This document shows positions 52,493 to 59,747 of a DNA stretch of 64,000 nucleotides, one piece after another. Source of the stretch: Lachnospiraceae bacterium (lineage in GTDB: Bacteria > Bacillota > Clostridia > Lachnospirales > Lachnospiraceae); the NCBI GenBank assembly GCA_024685005.1, contig JAIKWF010000012.1:1-64000 (forward strand). Reading direction: 5' to 3'. Numbering within the stretch: the first letter of the stretch is position 1; each line of letters begins with the position of its first letter. Under the pieces are notes generated by a model. That model worked only from the letters and a program-made list of their open reading frames with translations, searched no databases and had not been told where the DNA came from. Both the position numbers and the translations under genes were made by a program.

Positions 52493-53617
52493 TTACTCTT
52501 TCAGATCCTCGGGACTGACATAGATCTCTTTAATGCCTGCCAGGATCTCTTCATCCGTTACTGTTGTATCGATGACAGCCTTGCCGATGTTTTTGAGCAA
52601 AATGAACTTCACCTTTCCGCCGGCCATCTTTTTATCGCTCTTTGTCAGCTCTAAAATCTTCTCAGGATCGATATCGCGTACTGTGATGGGCAGATCAAAG
52701 GGTACGAACATATCCCTGATCTCATAGTATTCATCGAAACTGAGCATCTTTCTCTGATAGGAAATAAAGGCTGCAGCCACGCAGCCAAGGGCTACGCACT
52801 CTCCATGGGTAAGGGTAAAGTTCTTTGCCTTTTCAATGGCATGTCCGATGGTGTGTCCGAAATTCAGCGTCGCTCTGATCCCTTCTTCCTTGGGGTCCTT
52901 TTCCACAACGCTGCGCTTGATATCACAGCTGTTGGCGATCAGAAGCCGAATGACTTCCGGCTCCATTTCGTCGATCTCATAAAGACTGTTGATCAGCCAT
53001 CCATAGTAGCTGCCGTCCTTGATCAGACCATACTTTAAAGCCTCACCCATACCGGAGGCAAACTGGCGCTTTGAAAGGCTCTTTAATGTCTCCGTGTTGA
53101 TATAAACAAGGGAGGGCATGTGAAAGGCACCTACCATGTTTTTATAGGCATCAAAATCCACGCCGGTTTTCCCGCCGATACTGCTGTCCACCTGAGAAAG
53201 CAGTGTGGTAGGGATCTGCACAAAGCGGACGCCCCGAAGATAGGTAGCCGCGGTAAATCCCACCAGATCTCCCGTTACGCCGCCGCCTAAGGCGATGAGA
53301 AGATCCTTTCTTTCAAATTTGTTCTCGATCAAAAATGTATAAACCTTCCGGACCGTGTCCAGATTCTTATGCTCTTCTCCCGCATCGATCTGAAAGCTGA
53401 ATACCTTGTTTCCGTTTTTCTCAGCCTGGGTACGTACCTTTTCCTCGTATAGGGGAAAGACGTTGGAGTCGGCGATGATGGCGATCTTTGTGCTTCCCTC
53501 CGTCAGCCCTTTCAGCTCTTCAGACAGCCTGTCGAAGGAATCTTCAAAGACGATGTCATAGCTGTGCTTTCCCTCGAAAAGGATTTCCATGCGGTTTTCT
53601 TTCATTTCAGTGAACAT
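52493..53617 (-). CDS. aroB: 3-dehydroquinate synthase
   Basis: A 374-residue NAD-dependent enzyme of the shikimate pathway, converting DAHP to dehydroquinate. It shows GGGVTGDLVGFTAATYLRGVRFVQIPTTLLSQVDSSIGGKTGVDF and the metal-ligand His in LNFGHTIGHAIE. AGGAA lies before the ATG. It is followed by lspA after 56 bp. Confidence 0.95.
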   Translation of the reverse strand: MFTEMKENRMEILFEGKHSYDIVFEDSFDRLSEELKGLTEGSTKIAIIADSNVFPLYEEKVRTQAEKNGNKVFSFQIDAGEEHKNLDTVRKVYTFLIENKFERKDLLIALGGGVTGDLVGFTAATYLRGVRFVQIPTTLLSQVDSSIGGKTGVDFDAYKNMVGAFHMPSLVYINTETLKSLSKRQFASGMGEALKYGLIKDGSYYGWLINSLYEIDEMEPEVIRLLIANSCDIKRSVVEKDPKEEGIRATLNFGHTIGHAIEKAKNFTLTHGECVALGCVAAAFISYQRKMLSFDEYYEIRDMFVPFDLPITVRDIDPEKILELTKSDKKMAGGKVKFILLKNIGKAVIDTTVTDEEILAGIKEIYVSPEDLKE

Positions 53618-53645
53618 AGTTGTTTCCTGCCTTTTTCGTATTCAT

Positions 53646-53676
53646 AAAAAACTTCCTGACATACAATGCCAGGAAG
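53646..53676 (-). terminator. Terminator downstream of sepF
   Basis: On the minus strand CUUCCUG...CAGGAAG forms a 7-bp stem (53676-53670 with 53658-53652) followed by six U. It separates the sepF unit from aroB. Confidence 0.8.
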
Positions 53677-53703
53677 CTCTTTGCTTATAAATTCATATAC
53701 GCT

Positions 53704-54243
53704 TTATTCCATATTGATGCTGGGAACATCAAAGGATCCTGCCAGAATATCCTGGAAATCTCCCGAAATATCTACGGAAGCCGGTGTAATGATAAAGATG
53801 TAATGAGAAATCTTCTGCAGGTTACCCTTGATGGCATAACAGGAACCGGATGCAAAATCAATGATCCTCTGCGCAAGATCAACATCAATGCCTTCCAGAT
53901 TCAGCACTACGGTGCGTCCCGCAAGGAGCGTGTCCGTAATCGTTCTAGCATCTTCCACATTAATCGGCTTGATCACACAAACTTCCATTCCGTCTGTCCC
54001 CCTTTTGCCTCTGACCGGCTTTGCCTTCTCTCTGCTCTTGAACGCCCTTACAGGCTGTCCCTTGGGAGCGTCCTCTTCATCCTCATAATCATCATCGGAT
54101 TCCGGTTTGGAAAAGAGGCTCTTTCTCGGTCTTATTTCTTCTTCCTCTTCTTCCTCTTCTTCCTCGTCGTCGTATTCATAATCCAGATCATCCGGATCCT
54201 CATTCCAGTTCATCTTTTTGATCATCATATCCACAACACCCAT
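53704..54243 (-). CDS. sepF: Cell division protein SepF
   Basis: A 179-residue FtsZ-associated protein. The N-terminus has the amphipathic MMIKKMNW membrane-binding region, an extreme acidic run of Glu/Asp (residues 18-36) and a flexible linker. The SepF fold (about 88-175) has INVEDARTITDTLLAGRTVVLNLEG and FASGSCYAIKG. It anchors the Z-ring. TAGGAG precedes the ATG. Confidence 0.93.
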   Translation of the reverse strand: MGVVDMMIKKMNWNEDPDDLDYEYDDEEEEEEEEEEIRPRKSLFSKPESDDDYEDEEDAPKGQPVRAFKSREKAKPVRGKRGTDGMEVCVIKPINVEDARTITDTLLAGRTVVLNLEGIDVDLAQRIIDFASGSCYAIKGNLQKISHYIFIITPASVDISGDFQDILAGSFDVPSINME

Positions 54244-54287
54244 TTTATTATCTCCTACTCCTTATTCTACCTCTCACTGCAACGCGA

Positions 54288-54986
54288 TCATGCTTTGCCG
54301 TAATCCCGCATACCAAAGATTGCGGTTCCCACTCTGACATGGGTAGCACCTTCTTCAATGGCAACTTCAAAGTCACCGGTCATACCCATTGAGAGAACAT
54401 TCATATCTATATTATCAATGTTTTTCCGCATTATGTCAACAGATAATTGTTTTAATTTTTCAAAATATTTACGATTTGACTCCGGATCTTCCGTAAAAGG
54501 GGCGATGGTCATAAGCCCGCAGATCCTGACACCGGGCAGAGCTGCTATCTTTTCCACCAGCTCCGGCGTCTCCTGAGGCGTAATGCCGAATTTGCTCTCT
54601 TCTCCCGCCACATTGACTTCGATGAGGATATCAATGGTTCTGCCGTGCTTGCCGGCTTCCTTTGAGATCTCACAGGCCAGCTTGTAAGAGTCCACACTGT
54701 GGATCATGGTGACAAAGCCTGCAATATACTTTACTTTATTGGTCTGCAAGTGTCCGATCAGATGCCATTTGATGTCCTCCGGCAGGGTTTCATGCTTTTC
54801 CTTCAGCTCCTGCACTTTGTTTTCGCCAAAATGGCGGACACCGTGGTCATAAAGGGTCTGGATGTCTGATGCCGGATGGGTTTTACTCACGGCGATCAGG
54901 GTGACCTCCCCGCCCGCCTTGCTGCGCATTTGCGCTTCCCGAACTCTGTTTAAAACGGTTTCGTATTGTGTGATCAGTTGTTCCAT
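54288..54986 (-). CDS. YggS-family PLP-binding protein
   Basis: A 232-residue PLP homeostasis protein with VTLIAVSKTHPASDIQTLYD (PLP lysine), GENKVQELKEK, WHLIGHLQTNK, VNVAGEESKFG and LSMGMTGDFEVAIEEGATHVRVG. No enzymatic activity is known for the family. It often neighbours sepF in Gram-positives, as here. ATG at 54986 with CAGGG is preferred to an ATG 11 codons earlier. Confidence 0.92.
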   Translation of the reverse strand: MEQLITQYETVLNRVREAQMRSKAGGEVTLIAVSKTHPASDIQTLYDHGVRHFGENKVQELKEKHETLPEDIKWHLIGHLQTNKVKYIAGFVTMIHSVDSYKLACEISKEAGKHGRTIDILIEVNVAGEESKFGITPQETPELVEKIAALPGVRICGLMTIAPFTEDPESNRKYFEKLKQLSVDIMRKNIDNIDMNVLSMGMTGDFEVAIEEGATHVRVGTAIFGMRDYGKA

Positions 54987-55059
54987 GTGTATCCCTGCTT
55001 TCTTCCTCGCCGCACTCATGGCGGTTGTTTCTATATCCTCGCTGCACTCTTATCGGTGC

Positions 55060-55174
55060 CCCTCCAAAATCACCCAACTCCAAGATCGTAAGTGGTTTTG
55101 GAGGGACCACCTTGCGTGCAGCTTACGTTATGTATGTAACCAATCCGCCATTTCGTGCGGCTTACGTTATGCAT
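55060..55174. repeat. Long inverted repeat and adjacent 20-bp direct repeats
   Basis: CCCTCCAAAATCAC (55060-55073) and GTGGTTTTGGAGGG (55092-55105) can form a 14-bp stem with an 18-base loop. Next to it, GTGCAGCTTACGTTATGTAT (55116-55135) recurs as GTGCGGCTTACGTTATGCAT (55155-55174), two mismatches, 39 bp apart. This fills the 229 bp between the HlyD-like gene and yggS. Confidence 0.75.
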
Positions 55175-55248
55175 ATTCAGATTTCATACTTTCGATGAGC
55201 CGCGAGTGAGTGCGGCACGTATCCGGATCGGCTTTTGATCTTGGAAAA

Positions 55249-56649
55249 TCATTCATACAGCACCTGGTCCGGCTTCACGCTGTCTGCGTTCAACACGATG
55301 AAGTCATATTCGGACAATCCGTACTGTGTATTGGATTTCACGATGGAGTACTCTTCATTCTGGTAGAGGATGTTGATCACCGTAAAGTCCGCATATCCTT
55401 TGTTCATGTTGTAGACGCCGGAAACTTCTGCCATGCGGCTGATGACATATTCTTCCGATACGCCTTCCGGCGGTATGATGCGCTCTCCTGCGGAAAAGAC
55501 TTCGGAGTCCACGTAGAAGAACTGGTCATCGCTGTGGTAGATCTTGCAATCCCGGAACACATTTTTGGGATTCCCTTCTTCGTCAAAGGATTCCACCATA
55601 AAGCCGCCGTCTTTGGAGTTCTTGGAATCCATCTTGTATTCGATGGGGATCAGATACAGGTTCTTGTTTACGATGGCGCTGTTGGGCACCTTCAGGCCTT
55701 CCTGCTGTCCGAGGAGGATCTCCACTGACAAAAACCGGTCTGATGCAAAGGTGATACAGGAATTGGTAAAGTCAAGCTGTACAAAGGTTCCGTCAGGGTT
55801 AAACAGGGTTGTTACCTTTGCCCAGGACTCATATTGGTTTTTCAAAAATCTTACTTTTACGTATTTCTCTTCTTCCAGCTGGGTGGCTCTCTGGGGATCC
55901 ACCGGGATCACCACGGACCAGTTCTCCGAGTCGATGAGTTTGTAGGCCGTATCTTCTTCAGATACCAGTTCCCCTGTCTGGGGCACTCTTCGCTGGGGCT
56001 TCTCTTCAAAGAGCTCTTTGGTGACATTCTCCGGCCTGAGTCCTTCCAGTCCGTCGGAGCCGAACACCACGATGCCGCTTTTGGGGGCATAGACGAAATT
56101 AGCGCCGTCCCCTCCGCTGATCACCTGCAACTGATCCAGCATGTTGTAGTTGGAAAGCTTCAGAGCATTGGATGCCACCTGATCCCGGAAGCCGTAAACG
56201 CTGTAAAACTGCGTCCTGTCAAACTCCTTTTGGAACTGTATGGCCTGTGACTGGATCTGGGCCAGATCTTCCTCCGACAGCAGCGCATCTTCCTGCTGGG
56301 ATGAGATCATCTCTCCGATCTTGCCGGAGCCGTCAACAGAATAGATCAGGTCATTGCAGGCAACATGCTCCCCTTCTCTTGCGAAAAAATTCAGATAGCC
56401 GGTTCCCGCGCAGGGATAGCTTTCTTCCTGTCTGATGGCTACGCCTTCGTAGATGTTGGAAACACTCAAAGATCCCTTTGTCACCTCATAGCTGACAATA
56501 TGCTTTGCACGAAGGGACATGATCACGTAAATGATCATATAGGCCAGCAAAAACAGCAAAAAACAAAAGCCCACGTTAAATCGAAAACGGATCGGCTTTC
56601 TCTGATAATCTCCGATATTGGAAATATTACTTCTTCTTTTACCGCTCAA
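55249..56649 (-). CDS. HlyD-family membrane-fusion-like protein
   Basis: A 466-residue protein anchored by one N-terminal helix (about residues 28-47) after a basic cytoplasmic tail. The exterior part begins VTKGSLSVSNIYEGVAIRQE, a biotinyl-lipoyl-like half motif, has a helical segment (110-160), and returns with APKSGIVVFGSDGLEG, then beta-rich adaptor domains. It resembles efflux adaptors, but no transporter is adjacent. Its place before yggS and sepF suggests a division-linked envelope role (inference). TTG start with GGAG seven bases upstream. Confidence 0.75.
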   Translation of the reverse strand: MSGKRRSNISNIGDYQRKPIRFRFNVGFCFLLFLLAYMIIYVIMSLRAKHIVSYEVTKGSLSVSNIYEGVAIRQEESYPCAGTGYLNFFAREGEHVACNDLIYSVDGSGKIGEMISSQQEDALLSEEDLAQIQSQAIQFQKEFDRTQFYSVYGFRDQVASNALKLSNYNMLDQLQVISGGDGANFVYAPKSGIVVFGSDGLEGLRPENVTKELFEEKPQRRVPQTGELVSEEDTAYKLIDSENWSVVIPVDPQRATQLEEEKYVKVRFLKNQYESWAKVTTLFNPDGTFVQLDFTNSCITFASDRFLSVEILLGQQEGLKVPNSAIVNKNLYLIPIEYKMDSKNSKDGGFMVESFDEEGNPKNVFRDCKIYHSDDQFFYVDSEVFSAGERIIPPEGVSEEYVISRMAEVSGVYNMNKGYADFTVINILYQNEEYSIVKSNTQYGLSEYDFIVLNADSVKPDQVLYE

Positions 56650-56667
56650 TTCTATACTCCAAAAACT

Positions 56668-56699
56668 TAGAAAACAGCCCCGGTTCAGGCCGAGGCTGT
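56668..56699 (-). terminator. Terminator between the P-loop gene and the HlyD-like gene
   Basis: On the minus strand ACAGCCUCGG-CCUGAA-CCGGGGCUGU is a 10-bp stem followed by UUUUCU. It is 26 bp after the P-loop gene stop. TTGACA overlaps its 5' side but has no matching -10. Confidence 0.7.
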
Positions 56700-56724
56700 C
56701 AACTATGCGTTAAATCCGAAATTC

Positions 56725-57150
56725 TTATAAAGATACGATCACTTTGGATTTCAGTGATTCCGGCAGGTCCGCTTCGTTACGTCCAACGCTTAATACGAAG
56801 TCAATACCGAAGGTCTCGCCCATTTTTTCAAGCTTCTCCACAACCGGAGAAATGTCAGAGCCTGCGTCCTCTAAATTAGCCAATGTCAGGAAGTTGTCAA
56901 GATACATCTGTTGCAGATCATGATCCTGGGAAATGATCCCGCTTACGAATCCTGTGAATTCATCTGCACTTGTCACACAATACTGAGACAGATCGATCAG
57001 TCTCACCTTATTATTCAGTTCATACATATGCTTTGCGCTCTTATCCAGGTATACGATATTGCCGGAAGTTTCCTGCACCTGTGCATTCACTTTCTCAAGC
57101 AGATGCTTGGTCTTTCCTTTTCCTTTATTACCTACAATAAGCTGTACCAT
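56725..57150 (-). CDS. Small P-loop protein, function unknown
   Basis: A 141-residue protein with a Walker A motif at the start (LIVGNKGKGKTKHLLEKV). It has no full ATPase core: after IVYLDKS the chain continues with short helices to a final strand IDFVLSVGR. Similar Clostridia proteins are often labelled PilT-like, without evidence of pili here. Possibly a small nucleotide-binding regulator. It has its own promoter and terminator. Confidence 0.65.
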   Translation of the reverse strand: MVQLIVGNKGKGKTKHLLEKVNAQVQETSGNIVYLDKSAKHMYELNNKVRLIDLSQYCVTSADEFTGFVSGIISQDHDLQQMYLDNFLTLANLEDAGSDISPVVEKLEKMGETFGIDFVLSVGRNEADLPESLKSKVIVSL

Positions 57151-57194
57151 AGCAATCCTCCTGTATCTGTAAATTTGGGTATTACCTGATATTT

Positions 57195-57223
57195 AGTATA
57201 GCCTCTTTTCAATGAAAAGACAA
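57195..57223 (-). promoter_or_regulatory. Promoter for the small P-loop gene
   Basis: TTGTCT (57223-57218), 17-bp spacer, TATACT (57200-57195) on the minus strand, beginning 5 bp after the carboxypeptidase stop. Confidence 0.75.
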
Positions 57224-57228
57224 CCACT

Positions 57229-58224
57229 TTACCCGATTTTTCCTAAAAGAGAAACCATTTCCTGATAAAGGTACTGTCTCTCGCTGGCACCGAGGATCAC
57301 AGCGACGTAAGGGTTCCCTGCAGAGTCTCTTGAAAGCAGCACGAGACAGTTTCTTGCCGCCGTTGTGGTACCTGTTTTTCCGCCCACTACGGTGATCCCT
57401 TCCGGAGACTGATAATCCCCTTTCAGGAACAGATTCGTTGTGGCTGTTTCATAGCTTTTCCCGTTTCCCTGGGCGTCGTGATATACCGTATCGTAGTGGT
57501 CCATATGGATGATGGACGTAAAGGTCTCATACTGCATGGCTGCGGCAAAGATCAGATACATATCATATGCCGTTACCAGATGGCCGTCTGCGGTAAGTCC
57601 GTGAGGATTTACAAAGTTGCATCCCGTGGCTCCCAGACTTTTTGCTTTATCATTCATCATCTGGGCAAAGCCTTCCACGGAACCGCCCACATGCTCTGCG
57701 ATCATGATGGCTGCGTCATTGGCAGACTGCATCAATAGCGCGTGAAGGGCCTGATCCATGGTCATGGTATCTCCCGGTTCCAGCCCGCAAAGGGTGGCTC
57801 CCGATTCGTTGATCTTCACATTCTCGGAAGCTGTCAGTGTCTCATCCAGGGTACAGTTATCCAGTGCCACCAAAGCGGTCATAACCTTCGTAAGTGACGC
57901 AGGAGGCAGCTGCATATTCTCATCTTTTGCATAGATCACCCTGTGTTTGTTCACATCACATAAGATGCCGGACAGGGCCTGACTGAGGTCCACACTGTTG
58001 GACGAAAGGGTTGCATCGTCCCTGAGGCAAAGATCATGGGCAAAGGCCTGGGCCCTTCCCTCTCCAAGATCTACGCCGCCGGGGCTTGACAGGGTAAAAG
58101 CAGACACCGATGAATCCAGGGTAAACTGCTGGCTGATCTGCTGGCTTGCGCAGCCCGTCATAAGTACTGTGATCAGCAAAAGACACAGGATCCGCGGCCT
58201 TTTACCCGAAAAAAAGCGAATCAT
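57229..58224 (-). CDS. D-alanyl-D-alanine carboxypeptidase (PBP5/6 family), putative lipoprotein
   Basis: A 331-residue penicillin-binding enzyme that trims peptidoglycan pentapeptides. The three active-site motifs are SLTK in [15 protein letters not shown] in [16 protein letters not shown], and KTG in [14 protein letters not shown]. The signal ends with the lipobox MTGC, so it is probably lipid-anchored; the C-terminal anchor domain of PBP5 is absent. The ATG at 58224 overlaps the mgsA stop (ATGA), with GGAGAG ten bases upstream. Confidence 0.9.
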   Translation of the reverse strand: MIRFFSGKRPRILCLLLITVLMTGCASQQISQQFTLDSSVSAFTLSSPGGVDLGEGRAQAFAHDLCLRDDATLSSNSVDLSQALSGILCDVNKHRVIYAKDENMQLPPASLTKVMTALVALDNCTLDETLTASENVKINESGATLCGLEPGDTMTMDQALHALLMQSANDAAIMIAEHVGGSVEGFAQMMNDKAKSLGATGCNFVNPHGLTADGHLVTAYDMYLIFAAAMQYETFTSIIHMDHYDTVYHDAQGNGKSYETATTNLFLKGDYQSPEGITVVGGKTGTTTAARNCLVLLSRDSAGNPYVAVILGASERQYLYQEMVSLLGKIG

Positions 58225-58616
58225 TTGTACATTTCTCTCCATTCCATGTCTCCCCTAGCGAGAGACTTTATCAACAGTTCCGCTGTTGCCAGGTTTGTGG
58301 CCAGTGGAATATTGTGCATATCGCAGAGCCTTACCACATTGTTCACGTCAGGCTCGTGCATTTTCTGTGTCAGGGGATCCCGAAGAAAGATCACCAGGTC
58401 GATCTCATTATTCTCGATCTGTGCACCGATCTGCTGTTCTCCTCCCAGATGGCCTGCCAAAAGCTTGTGTACCGTAAGATTGGTTACTTCTTCGATCAGA
58501 CGTCCCGTGGTTCCCGTGGCGTACAGATCATTTTTACTCAAAATACCCCGATAGGCGATGCAGAAGTTCTGCATCAGTTTCTTTTTAGCGTCATGCGCTA
58601 TCAATGCTACATTCAT
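58221..58616 (-). CDS. mgsA: Methylglyoxal synthase
   Basis: A 131-residue enzyme that converts dihydroxyacetone phosphate to methylglyoxal. The fold and motifs are clear: [50 protein letters not shown] and TNLATAE. The catalytic base, Asp71 in E. coli (GGDQQ), is Glu here. AAAGGAG precedes the ATG at 58616; a longer frame of 85 codons covers the end of rodA and is not coding. It is embedded between rodA and a carboxypeptidase gene. Confidence 0.9.
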   Translation of the reverse strand: MNVALIAHDAKKKLMQNFCIAYRGILSKNDLYATGTTGRLIEEVTNLTVHKLLAGHLGGEQQIGAQIENNEIDLVIFLRDPLTQKMHEPDVNNVVRLCDMHNIPLATNLATAELLIKSLARGDMEWREMYK

Positions 58617-58633
58617 GTTGCCTTCTCCTTTAA

Positions 58634-59746
58634 CTACGTAAACTTGCGTTCCGCCTGCAGCCTGACATTGAGTACGATCCCCATACCCAGATACAGACTC
58701 ATTAATGATGTCAGTCCATAGCTGACAAAGGGAAGCGGAATTCCCGTATTGGGCAGGATTCCCGTGGCAACGGAAATGTTCAAAAAGCTCTGGAATCCCA
58801 CCAGCGCCGCCATTCCCGAGGCGATCAGTTCTCCCGCCAGATCTTTGGCCCGTCTTGCGATCAATAAACACTCCATTGTGATCAGTAACAGCAAGACGAT
58901 CACCACACTGCTTCCGATAAATCCCAGCTCCTCTCCCACAACGGCAAAGATGAAGTCAGTCTGGGGTTCGGAAATAAAATTACCGTTTTTAACCGAGCTG
59001 ATATCCTCATTGTCCAGGCCTTTTCCCGTAAGCTGTCCGCTTCCGATGGCCATTTTGGAGTTATCCTGCTGATATCCTTCGGCAGTGGAGTATTCCTCCG
59101 GATTCAGCCATGCTAAAATTCGTGTCTGCTGATATTGCTTGATGATCTTCTGATTCGGCTGCAAGACCAGCGTCAGGAAAATGATTCCCACCGGAACCAC
59201 GACGATCAGCGTTCCCAGTATGATCTTATAGCTCAGACCACTGATAAACAAAAGGGTTAAGAACACCAAAATAATCAGAATACTGGTCGAAAGATCAGGC
59301 TGATGATAGATCAGATACAGCGGCGGCAAAAGCAGTCCTGCCATGGTCAGAATTGTCCGGAAAGAATTGATGCTTTCCTTCTTTTTCATCATATACTGTG
59401 CATAAAATAAAATCAATAAAATTTTCGTTGCCTCGGAGGGCTGGAACTGGATTCCCGCGATCTCCACCCAGCGTTTTGCGTTATTGACTTCTCTTCCGAA
59501 AAAATGCACGGATAAAAGCAATATCAGAGCCAGCACATAAAAGACCCAGTAAAAGCGCAAAAACACCGAATAATCAAAGAGACTGATCAGAATCAGGAAG
59601 AAAAATCCCACGATAAATCCCATGATCTGGCGGGATGTATATCCTTCCTCGGCGCTGCCGATCACCAGAATGCCGATGACGGTGATGGCGATCAGGTACA
59701 GGATCAGTTTAAAATCATAATCTCCCAGTCTGTAGTTACGAAGCAT
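58634..59746 (-). CDS. rodA: RodA-type SEDS peptidoglycan glycosyltransferase
   Basis: A 370-residue protein with ten transmembrane helices. Family landmarks are the end of TM helix 4 in [51 protein letters not shown] with the catalytic-loop Asp, and [17 protein letters not shown]. It polymerises lipid II for side-wall growth with PBP2. It starts one base after the PBP2 stop, with AGGAG upstream. Confidence 0.94.
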   Translation of the reverse strand: MLRNYRLGDYDFKLILYLIAITVIGILVIGSAEEGYTSRQIMGFIVGFFFLILISLFDYSVFLRFYWVFYVLALILLLSVHFFGREVNNAKRWVEIAGIQFQPSEATKILLILFYAQYMMKKKESINSFRTILTMAGLLLPPLYLIYHQPDLSTSILIILVFLTLLFISGLSYKIILGTLIVVVPVGIIFLTLVLQPNQKIIKQYQQTRILAWLNPEEYSTAEGYQQDNSKMAIGSGQLTGKGLDNEDISSVKNGNFISEPQTDFIFAVVGEELGFIGSSVVIVLLLLITMECLLIARRAKDLAGELIASGMAALVGFQSFLNISVATGILPNTGIPLPFVSYGLTSLMSLYLGMGIVLNVRLQAERKFT

Positions 59747-59747
59747 G

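Noticed and set aside
54121-54190. CTT/CTC-rich tract in sepF as a regulatory microsatellite
   Set aside because: It encodes the acidic Glu/Asp linker common in SepF and stays in frame.
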